Source: Nocardioides lacusdianchii (lineage in GTDB: Bacteria > Actinomycetota > Actinomycetes > Propionibacteriales > Nocardioidaceae). Taken from it: a DNA stretch of 64,000 nucleotides. Location: assembly GCF_020102855.1 (NCBI RefSeq), contig NZ_JADHZD010000016.1, positions 1 to 64,000 of the forward strand. Direction: 5' to 3'. The translations under genes were made by a program, and so were the position numbers. The notes beneath the pieces are model-generated. The model had not been told where the DNA came from. It ran no database searches and saw nothing but the letters and a program-made list of their open reading frames with translations. The first letter of the stretch is position 1, and the number at the start of each line of letters is the position of its first letter. This document shows positions 1 to 10,064 of the stretch, in pieces.

Positions 1-979
1 CGAACCGGACGCGGTCGTGGGTGTCCCCGTCACGGTCGGCGCCTGGTGTGGCTTTCGGGCGGGTCGTGTAGGCGATGGCCGGTGTGGCTCGTTGTGGCAG
101 GGACCGGTGCGGGCGGTGCCGGTTGTACGTGGTGGTGAACTCCTCGAGCAGGGCCTGTAGGTGCTCGAGGTCGGTCGGCTGCTCGGACTGGGCGCGTAGC
201 CAGTTCTTCATCGTCTGTTGGAAGCGTTCTACCTTCCCGCAGGTGGTGGGGTGGTTCGGGCGGGAGTTCTTCTGCACGATCCCGAGGCGTCGTAGCTCGT
301 GCTCGAGCATGCTGCGGCCGCCGCGGCCGCCGGCGAACCGGACGGTGTAGACCATGCCGTTGTCGGTCAGGGTGGATGCGGGGTCGCCGTGCTGACCTGC
401 GGCTTTCGTGAAGGTGTCGAGCACGATCTTGGCCGTGATCCGCCAGTGCGCACTCACGTGCACGGCGTAGCGGGAGTGGTCGTCGAGCCAGGTGATGATC
501 TCGACGTCTGCGCCGGGGCTGCGGTCTGGGTTGGTCAGTCGGTAGTGGGTGAAGTCTGACTGCCAGGTCTCGTTGGGCATCTCTGCCTGGAAGCGGATGT
601 AGGACGACCTCGGACGCTTGGCCGGCTCAGGGGACACCGCACCGGCGCGAGTCAGGATCCGGTTGATCGTGGCCCGGGACAAGGTCACTGCGTGGTGGTG
701 CTGCAGGTGCCAGCCGATGGTGTCGGCTCCGGCGTCGAGGCCGGACTCGACCAGCTGCTTGCGCAGCGCGAGGACGAGGTCGACAACTGCTTCGGGGGTC
801 GCGTTGGGCGAGGTCACCGGACGCCGTGACTTCGCTTCGTAGGCGGCGTCGCCCTCGGCTCGTCGGCGGGCCATCAGCTTGCTGACCCAGCCCTCACTCA
901 CGCCGTAGCGGCGGGCGGCCTCAGCCTGGGTGATGCCCTCGGTCTCGATCGCGGTGATGACCAGCCTTGCCTTCGACAC
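1..979 (-). CDS. IS481-family transposase (C-terminus beyond window)
   Basis: A DDE-type transposase that would cut and join the ends of its own insertion sequence. The GTG start at 979 gives a protein beginning VSKARLVITAIETEG. An N-terminal helix-turn-helix follows (TQAEAARRYGVSEGWVSKL). The integrase core shows the catalytic residues: Asp in QSDFTHY, Asp in LTDNG and Glu in GKVERF, with NHPTTCGKVERF typical of IS481 and IS3-like cores. A C-terminal integrase region (FTTTYNRHRPHRSLP) is also present. The frame is open to the window edge, so about 326 residues are visible and nothing looks broken. The neighbours are chromosomal surface-protein genes, so the element has probably landed next to them. 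Confidence 0.88.
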   Translation of the reverse strand, partial: MSKARLVITAIETEGITQAEAARRYGVSEGWVSKLMARRRAEGDAAYEAKSRRPVTSPNATPEAVVDLVLALRKQLVESGLDAGADTIGWHLQHHHAVTLSRATINRILTRAGAVSPEPAKRPRSSYIRFQAEMPNETWQSDFTHYRLTNPDRSPGADVEIITWLDDHSRYAVHVSAHWRITAKIVLDTFTKAAGQHGDPASTLTDNGMVYTVRFAGGRGGRSMLEHELRRLGIVQKNSRPNHPTTCGKVERFQQTMKNWLRAQSEQPTDLEHLQALLEEFTTTYNRHRPHRSLPQRATPAIAYTTRPKATPGADRDGDTHDRVRF

Positions 980-1074
980 AGGCCAGCATCGAGTTTCCTA
1001 TGTCGTGAGACATGGGTTTCCTATGTCCTGAGCCAGCACACTGTCAGCCCGACATGGTGATGTCTCAGGACATC
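1..1074 (-). mobile_element. IS481-family insertion sequence, cut by the window edge
   Basis: The element holds one transposase gene reading out of the window. Upstream of its start, at about 1051-1074, the minus strand begins TGTCCTGAGACATCACC, which looks like an IS481-type terminal repeat. Two further copies of GTTTCCTATGTCSTGAG lie at 992-1008 and 1016-1032 on the plus strand, so the end is built of repeated short blocks. A terminator hairpin starts four bases beyond this putative end. The other end and any target-site duplication are not in the window, so the exact boundary is inferred. Confidence 0.7.
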
Positions 1075-1077
1075 CGC

Positions 1078-1111
1078 AAGGCCCGAACCCACGGAAGTGG
1101 GTTCGGGCCTT
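1078..1111 (-). terminator. hairpin terminator after the sortase operon
   Basis: A perfect 15-bp inverted repeat (AAGGCCCGAACCCAC and its complement) closes on a four-base loop. It lies 20 bases after the stop of the last gene of the sortase operon. There is no long T-run on either side, so it would act as an actinobacterial-style hairpin, possibly in both directions, also shielding the operon from the insertion sequence. Confidence 0.7.
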
Positions 1112-1130
1112 GGCCATTTCCGGGGCCGGG

Positions 1131-2114
1131 CTAGCGGGTGACGGCCAGGTCGAACTGGGCGATCACCGTCACGGGCACCTCGCCTGCGGCCGACCGGACC
1201 TGCCAGGCACCCTCGACGTAGGTGCCGCACGACTCGGGAACCGCACGCGATCCCTGGGCCAGGCAGGCCAGCGTCATGACCCGCCCGCCGGGGAACACCT
1301 GGGTCCGCGGCAGCGAGCGCCCCTCGAGGCCGACGCCCACCGACGTCACGGTGGCGAGGGCCCGGTCGTCCACCGAGCTGTTGCGCCGGAGCGCGTCCGG
1401 CAGCCGGTAGCGGACGTACAACGTCGCGGCTGACGGCAGGTCGCTCGGCACGTCCACGACGACGGCCCCGGCGTCCAGGCGTACGCCGTCCGCAGCGACC
1501 ACGAGGTCCTCGGCGGCCACGTCCACCCCGGCCAGCACCGGGCTGCTCGGCGGCCGCAGCCGGACCCGGTCCATCGGTGTCGTCGTCGAGATCCAGTGGG
1601 TCACCACGAGGTCGTCCCCGTCGAGGACCTCGGTCTCGACGTACTCGCTGTCCGGGGACAGCGCCACCGGCGGGTCGAACTCACTCCCCTGCAGCTCCTC
1701 AGCGGCCGCGGGCGGCGCGACCTCGGCCGCGACCGTCCGCTCGCCCGACCGCGGCAGCAGGGCCACGCCCGCGACCACCACGAGGACGACGAGCAGCCCG
1801 ACGAGACCACCGGCAACCAGCAGCCGTCGGGGGCGCCGTGGCCCGGGCGCCAGCTCCTCGACCGGTGCGTCCGGAACGGGGGCGGGAGCGGCCCCGGCGG
1901 TGAAGGCTGCGGGCGGCGGTCCCGCCGGCGCGGTCGCGGAGCGGTCCGGAGCATGACGCCTCGACGCCGCCGCAGTCAGCCGCAGCCGCGGCGCCTCGCC
2001 CGGGGCACGGCTCGGCGGACCTGACGCGAGCCCCAGCGGGGCGAGCGGGGCGAACTCCGGTGGGAGCTCCGGTGTACGCCGTCGGGTCGAGCCGTCGTCC
2101 GTGACGTCCGTCAT
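1131..2114 (-). CDS. proline-rich single-pass membrane protein in sortase operon
   Basis: I do not recognise the family. The 327-residue product has a long Pro/Ala-rich and basic N-terminal segment, then one strong membrane helix at about residues 120-145 (LLVAGGLVGLLVVLVVVAG), then an extracytoplasmic domain of about 180 residues rich in beta-type sequence and containing two cysteines near its end (LACLAQG and PESCGTY). The ATG at 2114 is chosen because it overlaps the stop of the sortase gene as TGATG. A longer open frame upstream is a shadow of that gene. Position suggests an envelope protein made together with the sortase and its DUF4397 partner. No sorting signal is visible. Confidence 0.7.
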   Translation of the reverse strand: MTDVTDDGSTRRRTPELPPEFAPLAPLGLASGPPSRAPGEAPRLRLTAAASRRHAPDRSATAPAGPPPAAFTAGAAPAPVPDAPVEELAPGPRRPRRLLVAGGLVGLLVVLVVVAGVALLPRSGERTVAAEVAPPAAAEELQGSEFDPPVALSPDSEYVETEVLDGDDLVVTHWISTTTPMDRVRLRPPSSPVLAGVDVAAEDLVVAADGVRLDAGAVVVDVPSDLPSAATLYVRYRLPDALRRNSSVDDRALATVTSVGVGLEGRSLPRTQVFPGGRVMTLACLAQGSRAVPESCGTYVEGAWQVRSAAGEVPVTVIAQFDLAVTR

Positions 2115-2803
2115 CACTCGCTCCTCGGCGTGGGCTCGCCCACGGCCGTCGCAGTGACGACCGCGAGGCTCTGGTAGCCGCCCCTGCTCGGGTCGAACGG
2201 TCCAGCGCAGGTGACCATGACCAGCCGGTGCGCCCCGGCGGGCGAGTAGACCCACGGGTGGTCGGAGAGGGGGCCCTTGTCGAGCAGCCGCAGAGAGCTG
2301 ACGACGTACTCCTGGCGCAGGGTGTCCGAGGTCAGCACGACCTTCTGGCCCGGGCGCACGCCCAGGAGCTCGGCGTACGGTCCCAGGCCCTCCCGCTCGG
2401 AGTCGACATGGGCGGACACGAGCACGGAGCCGAACGGGTCGCCGATGCGTGACCCGCCGCGCCACCAGCCGGCCACGTCGACGTCGGACGGCACGTCGAG
2501 GATGCCGTCGCGGGTCGTCGACACCGCGACGACCGGCACCACGGTCCCGCTCGGCAGCACGGTCCGCTGCGGAGACTCGGGTGCCACCGAGCCCGTGCGG
2601 GGCGCGGTCGCGGCCAGTCCTCGGGTGACCGTCTCCGGGGCCGGCTCACCGACCGGGGCCCCGCCGGCCGTGGGGGCGGCACCGCCGCGTACCACCATGA
2701 GGGCGACGAGGACCGCGACGACGGTCGCCACGGCCAGGCCGACCGCCAGCCGGCGTACGATCCTCCCCTGCCGGGCCGCGTGCCGTCCGGTCGGCTCGTT
2801 CAC
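2114..2803 (-). CDS. class F sortase
   Basis: A membrane-anchored transpeptidase that would join surface proteins to the cell envelope. After an N-terminal membrane helix (LAVGLAVATVVAVLVALMVV) comes the sortase barrel, with the catalytic His in VSAHVDS, the Cys in MVTCAGPF and the Arg in PSRGGYQ. The 229-residue length fits class F sortases. The GTG at 2803 is preferred because it overlaps the upstream TGA as GTGA; a start further upstream (2845) would overlap the DUF4397 gene by 46 bases. The gene is in the middle of a three-gene operon, and the DUF4397 protein upstream is the likely substrate. Confidence 0.88.
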   Translation of the reverse strand: MNEPTGRHAARQGRIVRRLAVGLAVATVVAVLVALMVVRGGAAPTAGGAPVGEPAPETVTRGLAATAPRTGSVAPESPQRTVLPSGTVVPVVAVSTTRDGILDVPSDVDVAGWWRGGSRIGDPFGSVLVSAHVDSEREGLGPYAELLGVRPGQKVVLTSDTLRQEYVVSSLRLLDKGPLSDHPWVYSPAGAHRLVMVTCAGPFDPSRGGYQSLAVVTATAVGEPTPRSE

Positions 2804-3687
2804 GACGAGGCTTCGACCGCGCGGTGCCTGCTGCTCCAGCCGCACGCCCCCGCGCCCAGGGCGACGAGGGCGGCCAGCAGCGCGGTCATCGCCGTCCAGC
2901 GGGACGTCCCGGGTGCGAGCTCGACGGAGTCCGGCCCGGAGAACGGGGACACGTCGATGCCCGCTGCCAGGCCGGCGCTGCCTGCGTCGATCGAGGCGGG
3001 TGCCTCGCCGGCGCTCGCCGCGAGCGGGATGCTGTGGGTGATGACGTCCATCGACGCGTCCTGGGCGTTGCCGACGGCGTAGACCATCGTGGCCGAGGCG
3101 CTCGCGAGACTCACGTCCAGCGGGCCGAGGATCGGCCGGGCGGTGAGACCCGACGGCACCAGCTCGGCGACGTGCGAGCCCTCGGCGACGTCCGCGGTGG
3201 CGAACTCACCGTTGGCGATGTTGCGGAAGACCACGGTCCCGTCGAGGCGGACGTCGGCCGGTGCGACCGAGGCCGTGTGGGCGATCAGCACACGCGCCTT
3301 GCCGGCAGCGATGGGCTCCGTCGGCGTCGCGTAGAGCGTGGCGAGCGGCTGGCCGCCGACCTCCGCGGGCCGGTGCACCACGAGGTCCTGGACCGACCCG
3401 GCCTCGAGATCCACCGCGGTGTCGACGACCACGTCGCCGCTCTCGTCGATGAACCTGACCTGGTGTGCGCCCGCCGGGACGGTGAAGGGGCCGAGCACCT
3501 CGCCGGTCGCGGAGCCCTCGCTCACGACCTCGTCGTCGATCTCGACGTGGAGGCTCTCGTCGGGCACGGCCTGGACGACCATCAGCCGAGCCGTCGTCTC
3601 CTGAGGGGCGGCCTGCGCCACACCCGCGAGGGACGAGAGGCCCATCGCCAACGAACCCACCAGCGACAACCACGCGATTCTCTTCAT
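2800..3687 (-). CDS. secreted DUF4397-domain surface protein
   Basis: A 295-residue exported protein. It has a signal peptide of about 26 residues ending in AQA, followed by two tandem beta-rich segments typical of DUF4397 (VVQAVPDESLHVEIDD and VLIAHTASVAPADVRLDG), and a C-terminal hydrophobic helix with a basic tail (near residues 262-295). Just before the last helix is LAPGTS, which resembles a rearranged sortase signal. Class F sortases are often encoded beside DUF4397 proteins, so it is probably the anchored partner of the next gene. The function of the domain is unknown. Confidence 0.85.
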   Translation of the reverse strand: MKRIAWLSLVGSLAMGLSSLAGVAQAAPQETTARLMVVQAVPDESLHVEIDDEVVSEGSATGEVLGPFTVPAGAHQVRFIDESGDVVVDTAVDLEAGSVQDLVVHRPAEVGGQPLATLYATPTEPIAAGKARVLIAHTASVAPADVRLDGTVVFRNIANGEFATADVAEGSHVAELVPSGLTARPILGPLDVSLASASATMVYAVGNAQDASMDVITHSIPLAASAGEAPASIDAGSAGLAAGIDVSPFSGPDSVELAPGTSRWTAMTALLAALVALGAGACGWSSRHRAVEASS

Positions 3688-3880
3688 GCCGTGCTCCTGC
3701 TCATCGGGCGCGCTCCTGCGCGTCTCTGGCGATGCTTCGCGCAGGTGCAGCTGCCGGATTGCGGGTCAGCGGTGCACAACCCTCCTGTGGCTGCTCCGTG
3801 GGCCTCCGTTGACTCCCCGTTGTCCCCCGGAGCCGCTGTGGACTAGACCTGAGGGCCCCGGCGGGTGGCACACTGCCCCC

Positions 3881-4501
3881 ATGGCTGACCCGGGCAACGG
3901 CAAACCCGACGACGGACCCTCTCTGGAGATGCCCGCCTTCTCGCTCCGGCGGAGCAAGCCGGGATCCGAACCGGTCGAGCCAGTCGTACGTGCGGAGCCG
4001 ACGACGGCCGTCGCCCCGGCGGTCGAGGCCGAGCCCGCGCCGGACGAGCCCGTACGCCGCCGCGAGGCCAGCCGGCTCCCGTCCGTCGCCCTGGCCGGCC
4101 TCCCCGCAGCGGCCGTGACCGGCGTCGCGATCGGCGCCCTCGCGGTGCTGCTCGCCTGGCTGGCCGGCGCCGGCTGCAGCGTCGTACGCGGCACGTCGTC
4201 GTGCGGCGGCGCGGTCGGGCTGCCGCTCCTGCTCGCCGGCCTCGTGCTGCTCGCGTGGGCCGGCAGCCTGCTGCTGCGTGCCCTCGGGGTCGCGGACGCC
4301 GGCTCCACGAGCGTCCTGGCCGTCGGGATCATGGCCGTGCTCGTGATGGTCTTCCTGCTCGGCTCGCTCGACGAGTGGTGGGCGCTCGTCGCCGTGCCCC
4401 TGGTGGCCGCCGTCAGCTACGGCGCCTCCTGGTGGGTGACGTCGTCGGTGGTGGGCGGCAACGCCGACGCCGAGGCACCCACTCCCCGCGACGTGCGCTG
4501 A
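3881..4501 (+). CDS. membrane protein with charged N-terminal tail
   Basis: Unrecognised family, 206 residues. The first 70 residues are hydrophilic and rich in Pro, Glu and Arg. About four membrane helices follow (for example AAAVTGVAIGALAVLLAWLA and TSVLAVGIMAVLVMVFLLG). A Cys pair (GCSVVRGTSSCGG) in the first loop could form a disulphide outside the cell. The start is the ATG that opens MADPGNG; no strong Shine-Dalgarno sequence precedes it. The gene is convergent with the next membrane protein, with four bases between the stops. Confidence 0.65.
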   Translation: MADPGNGKPDDGPSLEMPAFSLRRSKPGSEPVEPVVRAEPTTAVAPAVEAEPAPDEPVRRREASRLPSVALAGLPAAAVTGVAIGALAVLLAWLAGAGCSVVRGTSSCGGAVGLPLLLAGLVLLAWAGSLLLRALGVADAGSTSVLAVGIMAVLVMVFLLGSLDEWWALVAVPLVAAVSYGASWWVTSSVVGGNADAEAPTPRDVR

Positions 4502-4505
4502 CGGC

Positions 4506-4937
4506 TCAGCCGACCGGGCTGCGTCGGCGCAGTCCCACCACCAGCACGAGTGCGAGCACCGCGATCATGCTGATCATCATCGACGGGATGGTGAGCGAGG
4601 CGACCACGGCGTGCGGTCCGCTCTCGAAGACGTCGGCGGTGTCCTTGTTCACCCAGCCGTCCTCCGCCAGCCGGACGACCGCGGTCACCAGCTCGAGGCC
4701 CACGCCGACGACCGCCGCAGGGACCGAGACTGACAGCACCCACCCCAGGGCGCGCTGGACCCGCGCGGTGGCTCCCCGACGCTGGCGCCACGCCACCAGC
4801 GTGGCCACGACGAGGAGCGGCAGCTGGACGAGGTGCGCGGCGATGTGGAGGAAGCTGGTGTCGCCTGCCGCAGCGAACGGGAAGATCGTGAGGAAGGCGA
4901 TCCACACGAGTCCGAGCAGGGTGAGTGGGGTACGCAC
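4506..4937 (-). CDS. small four-helix membrane protein
   Basis: A hydrophobic protein of 143 residues with about four membrane helices. I do not recognise the family. The GTG at 4937 is chosen because AGGAGG stands five bases upstream; the ATG at 4955 has no such site. The downstream gene on the same strand is not coupled to it. Small loops contain charged residues (WRQRRG, ELVTAVVRLAEDGW), but no motif suggests an enzymatic role. Confidence 0.6.
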   Translation of the reverse strand: MRTPLTLLGLVWIAFLTIFPFAAAGDTSFLHIAAHLVQLPLLVVATLVAWRQRRGATARVQRALGWVLSVSVPAAVVGVGLELVTAVVRLAEDGWVNKDTADVFESGPHAVVASLTIPSMMISMIAVLALVLVVGLRRRSPVG

Positions 4938-4989
4938 GGCGGCCTCCTGGGGCATGGGCTGGGTGCCCCGAACCTAGGAAGGTCGCAGG

Positions 4990-6042
4990 TCAGCCGGCAT
5001 CGGCCCTTTCGCCTAACTCGCCGCGCCACGCGAGCGCCGCGTGCACGCGCCGGTTCTCCAGCGGCCCCTCCGGCAGGTCCAGCTTGGCGAACACCGAGCG
5101 CAGGTGCGCGTCGACCGTGCGCTCGGAGATGACGAGCCGCGCGGCGATCCCTGCGTTCGACAGGCCCTCCGCCAGCAGCTCGAGCACCTCGCTCTCGCGG
5201 GTGGTGAGCGGTCCGAGTCGCGCCGGTGCGTCAGGCTGCCCGGACTCCTCGGGCACGGGCAGCGCCAGCGCCCTCGATCCACCGACGACCACCAGGACCA
5301 GTGCGGCGTACATCGCTGCCACGACGAACCCGGCCGCGCTCTGCGTGGCGACCGCGCCGCACAGCACCACCAGCGCGGCGCCGGCGAGGCTCGCGAGCGC
5401 CACCGCGGCCAGTCGCCGCGTCGCCTCGCCCGTGGCCCGGACCGCGGCGGTGAGGCTGACGGCCGGCCCGAGGAGGACCGTGGAGAGGAAGGCCAGGTTC
5501 AGTCCTGCTCCGATCTGCTCGCCCGGACCCCAGCCGACCAGGGCCTCCGCCTCGAGCGGAGAGAAGTCGCCGAAGAAGAGCGCGAAGCCCACGACCGCCG
5601 CGACGCCCAGCACGACGAGCACCGCCAGTGGCCACCGCGGCAGCCCACGTCCCAGGTAGCGCACGGCCAGCAGCGGCAGCAGCGAGAACGCAGCGATCAG
5701 CGGCAGGTGCCCGACCCCTCCGGCGACGGCGAGGGCCCACGCCACCTTCGAGCCCGGGGCCAGGCCGGAAGCGAGGGAGGCACCGGCCAGCAGGACCGGC
5801 CAGGCCAGCGCGCCGAGCGCGAGTGCGGCGACCGCACGGCGCCAGCGGACCCAGCCGGGGTCCAGCCGCTGGTGCTCCCGGACCATCACGGCCGCACACA
5901 CGAGCGCTGCCACCGGCAGGACGTACGACGTCCCCCAGAAGGTGGTGCCCACAGCACGGGCGTACGCCGTCAGCGCGGTGGCGAGCACCGCGAGCACAGC
6001 GACACCCACGGGGAGCCGGACGCGGGTGGGGTGCACGTGCAC
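4990..6042 (-). CDS. membrane-anchored LuxR-type transcriptional regulator
   Basis: A regulator of 350 residues with a membrane domain instead of a receiver. Residues 1 to about 255 hold roughly eight hydrophobic helices. The C-terminal 65 residues are a LuxR-type helix-turn-helix with the usual signature (LTTRESEVLELLAEGLSNAGIA, then ISERTVDAHLRSVFAKL). It may sense the membrane or a hydrophobic signal, but no ligand can be named. The GTG start at 6042 is followed closely by another GTG, so the exact start is uncertain. It follows asd on the same strand, separated by ten bases, and could be read through from it. Confidence 0.75.
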   Translation of the reverse strand: MHVHPTRVRLPVGVAVLAVLATALTAYARAVGTTFWGTSYVLPVAALVCAAVMVREHQRLDPGWVRWRRAVAALALGALAWPVLLAGASLASGLAPGSKVAWALAVAGGVGHLPLIAAFSLLPLLAVRYLGRGLPRWPLAVLVVLGVAAVVGFALFFGDFSPLEAEALVGWGPGEQIGAGLNLAFLSTVLLGPAVSLTAAVRATGEATRRLAAVALASLAGAALVVLCGAVATQSAAGFVVAAMYAALVLVVVGGSRALALPVPEESGQPDAPARLGPLTTRESEVLELLAEGLSNAGIAARLVISERTVDAHLRSVFAKLDLPEGPLENRRVHAALAWRGELGERADAG

Positions 6043-6052
6043 CCGACCAGTA

Positions 6053-7098
6053 TCACCGAGCGGCGGCGATCAGCTCCGCGATCTGCACCGTGTTGAGGGC
6101 AGCGCCCTTGCGCAGGTTGTCGTTGCTGATGAAGAGCGCGAGGCCGCGGTCGTCGGGCACGCCCGGGTCCTGCCGCAGCCGCCCGACGTAGGACGGGTCC
6201 TTGCCGGCTGCCTTGAGCGGGGTCGGCACCTCGTCGAGCTCGACGCCCTCGGCCGAGGCCAGGATCTCGCGGGCGCGGGCCGGGGTCATCGACCGGGCGA
6301 ACTCGGCGTTGACCGCGAGCGAGTGTCCGGTGAAGACCGGCACGCGCACGCAGATGCCGGAGACCAGCAGGTCGGGCAGGTCGAGGATCTTGCGCGACTC
6401 GTTGCGGAGCTTCTGCTCCTCGTCGGTCTCGTTGAGGCCGTCGTCGACGATCGAGCCGGCCATCGGGAGCACGTTGTAGGCGATCGGCTCGACGTACTTC
6501 ACCGGCTCGGGGAACGCGACCGCGGAGCCGTCGTACGCCAGCTCGCGGGCCTTGTCGCCGGCCTCGGCCACGCCACCGGCGAGCTCCTCGACGCCGGCGA
6601 CGCCGGATCCGGAGACGGCCTGGTAGGTCGACACGATGAGCCGCGCCAGCCCCGCCTCGTCGTGCAGCGGCTTGAGGACCGGCATCGCGGCCATCGTCGT
6701 GCAGTTGGGGTTGGCGATGATGCCGCGCCCCTCCTCGACCACGCCGGCCATCGCACCGGGGTTGACCTCGGCGACGACGAGCGGGATCGCCGGGTCCTTG
6801 CGGAAGGCGCTGGAGTTGTCGATGACGATCACGCCGGCGTCGACGAACTTCTGCGCGAGCGCGCGCGAGGTGGTGGCGCCGGCCGAGAAGAGCGCGATGT
6901 CGAGGCCGGCGGGGTCGGCGGTCTCGGCATCCTCCACGGTGATCTCGCGGTCGCCGAAGGGCAGCACCGTGCCCGCCGAGCGGGAGGAGGCGAAGAAGCG
7001 GACCTGGTCGGCCGGGAAGTCCCGCTCGAGGAGGATCTGACGCATCGCGACCCCCACCTGCCCGGTGGCGCCGACGATGCCGAGGTTGACGCGTGCGC

Positions 7099-7102
<4 letters not shown>
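6053..7102 (-). CDS. asd: aspartate-semialdehyde dehydrogenase
   Basis: Reduces aspartyl phosphate to aspartate semialdehyde with NADPH, the second step towards lysine, threonine, methionine and diaminopimelate for the cell wall. The 349-residue protein has the N-terminal nucleotide-binding motif GIVGATGQVG, the catalytic cysteine in IIANPNCTTMA and the family motif around VSGSGVAGVEE. The start ATG overlaps the stop of the aspartokinase gene as ATGA, so the two enzymes are translationally coupled in the order they work. No truncation is seen. Confidence 0.97.
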
Positions 7103-8379
<1,277 letters not shown>

Positions 8380-8470
8380 GGTTTGGTCCTCGGGATCGGG
8401 GTGCGGCCGTCAGCGGCCGCCTTCGACTGACGAGCCCGACGGCGTCGTTGCCGGCAGGCCGTGCCCGATT

Positions 8471-9052
8471 CTACGGCTGCTCGGCCGGGTCGACCTCGAG
8501 CATCTCATCGGCGACCGCGACCGCCGCCGCGTTGGCGACGAAGTCGGTGTCGAAGCGGTCGTGGGCCACGACGGTGAGCAGTGCGTTGAGGGCGGCACCA
8601 CCGAGGTTGCCCCAGTTGTTGACGTAGGAGAACTGCCACCACCACAGCGCCTCCTCGACGTTGCCGGCACGGAAGTGGCGCAGGCCGTTCTCGAGGTCGA
8701 TCGCGATCGACGCGAGGTCGTCGGACAGGCGGCTCTCGACCACCTCGGGGACGTAGGGGTCGAAGACGAACGTGTAGGAGTCGACACCCTCGAGCATGTC
8801 GGCCAGGCGCAGCCGGAGCTCGTCGATGTCGGCCTCCGGGCCCACGTCGGGCTGGAACTCCTCGCGCGGGGCGAAGTCGGTCTGCGCACCCAGGCGGGCA
8901 CCCGCGAGCAGCACCTGGCTGATCTCGAGCAGGAGCAGCGACACGGCCTCCGAGCCGTTGCCCTCGCGGGCGATCTCGCGCAGGGCGAGCAGGAAGCTGG
9001 TCACCGAGTCGGCGATCTGCTCCTCGAACCTGATCTGGTCGGCGTCGGTCAT
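8471..9052 (-). CDS. DUF5063-domain protein
   Basis: A soluble, acidic, mostly helical protein of 193 residues that matches the DUF5063 family by its pattern (YVPEVVESRLSDDLASIAIDL and ALWWWQFSYVNNWG). Its job is unknown. The start ATG overlaps the recR stop as ATGA, and the gene sits between recR and lysC, an order seen repeatedly in actinobacteria, which suggests co-expression with the recombination genes. Nothing suggests export or an active site. Confidence 0.85.
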   Translation of the reverse strand: MTDADQIRFEEQIADSVTSFLLALREIAREGNGSEAVSLLLLEISQVLLAGARLGAQTDFAPREEFQPDVGPEADIDELRLRLADMLEGVDSYTFVFDPYVPEVVESRLSDDLASIAIDLENGLRHFRAGNVEEALWWWQFSYVNNWGNLGGAALNALLTVVAHDRFDTDFVANAAAVAVADEMLEVDPAEQP

Positions 9053-9645
9053 TGTGCTGATCTCCTTCCGGCGAATGCGCGGCCGAGCGTGACCTCGTCG
9101 GCGTACTCGAGGTCACCGCCCACTGGCAGTCCACTCGCCAAGCGAGTGACGCGCAAGCCCATCGGCAGGAGCAGGCGCGTGAGGTAGGTCGCAGTGGCCT
9201 CGCCCTCGAGGTTGGGGTCGGTGGCGAGGATGACCTCGGTGACCGTGCCGTCGGCCAGTCGGGGCATGAGCTCCTTGACGTGGAGCTGGTCGGGTCCGAT
9301 GCCGTCGATCGGCGAGATCGCGCCGCCGAGCACGTGGTAGCGGCCGCGGAACTCGCGGGTGCGCTCGATCGCGACGACGTCCTTGTACTCCTCCACGACG
9401 CACAGCACGCTCGGGTCGCGCCGCTCGTCGCGGCAGATCCGGCACTGCTCGTCCTCGCTGACGTTGAAGCAGATCGAGCAGAACTTCACCCGCGCCTTGA
9501 CCTCGATCAGCACGTCGGCGAGACGGCGTACGTCGACCGGCTCGGCCTGCAGCAGGTGGAAGGCGATCCGCTGCGCGCTCTTGGGACCGACGCCGGGCAG
9601 TCGGCCCAGCTCGTCGATCAGGTCCTGGACGACGCCCTCGTACAA
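9049..9645 (-). CDS. recR: recombination mediator protein RecR
   Basis: Part of the RecFOR pathway that loads RecA on gapped DNA. The 198-residue product has the helix-hairpin-helix (LGRLPGVGPKSAQRIAFHLL), the four-cysteine zinc finger (CSICFNVSEDEQCRIC), and a Toprim domain with EEYKD and the ATDPNLEGEATATYL motif. The length is standard. It follows ybaB at ten bases and overlaps the DUF5063 gene, forming the conserved dnaX-ybaB-recR cluster. Confidence 0.97.
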   Translation of the reverse strand: MYEGVVQDLIDELGRLPGVGPKSAQRIAFHLLQAEPVDVRRLADVLIEVKARVKFCSICFNVSEDEQCRICRDERRDPSVLCVVEEYKDVVAIERTREFRGRYHVLGGAISPIDGIGPDQLHVKELMPRLADGTVTEVILATDPNLEGEATATYLTRLLLPMGLRVTRLASGLPVGGDLEYADEVTLGRAFAGRRSAQ

Positions 9646-9655
9646 ATGAAGCCCC

Positions 9656-10033
9656 TCAGCCCAGGCCGGGGAGGCCGAGGCCGCCGGCCCCGCCGCCGAG
9701 GCCGTCGGTGAGCGGGCCCATCGACTCGCTCGCCAGGGCCTCGGACTTGGCCCGCGCGTCGCGGTAGGCCGCGACGATCAGGTCGGACAGGTCCGAGAGG
9801 TCGTCGGGGTCGTTGCCGTCGAACTCACCGGTGCGGATGGTGACGCCCACCAGCTCGCCGACGCCGTTGGCCGTCACCGAGACCGCGCCGCCGGCGACGG
9901 TGCCGTCGACGGTCTGGCGGGCCAGGTTGGCCTGCGCCTCCTCGAGCTGCTGCTGCATCTGCTGGGCCTGCTGGAGCAGGGCGTTCATGTCGAAGCCGCC
10001 GCCGCCGAGGGCGTCGAAGGGGTTCTGGGTCAT
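9656..10033 (-). CDS. YbaB/EbfC nucleoid-associated protein
   Basis: A small DNA-binding protein of 125 residues of the YbaB/EbfC family, which forms dimers that coat DNA. The N-terminal helix is rich in Gln (LLQQAQQMQQQLEEAQANL), followed by the conserved strand GGAVSVTANGVGELVGVTI. The C-terminal tail is glycine-rich. It lies between dnaX and recR, the usual place for the family, and is probably read from the dnaX transcript. Confidence 0.93.
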   Translation of the reverse strand: MTQNPFDALGGGGFDMNALLQQAQQMQQQLEEAQANLARQTVDGTVAGGAVSVTANGVGELVGVTIRTGEFDGNDPDDLSDLSDLIVAAYRDARAKSEALASESMGPLTDGLGGGAGGLGLPGLG

Positions 10034-10064
10034 CGGGTCTCCCCCGTCGTGGATGGGACGTGCA

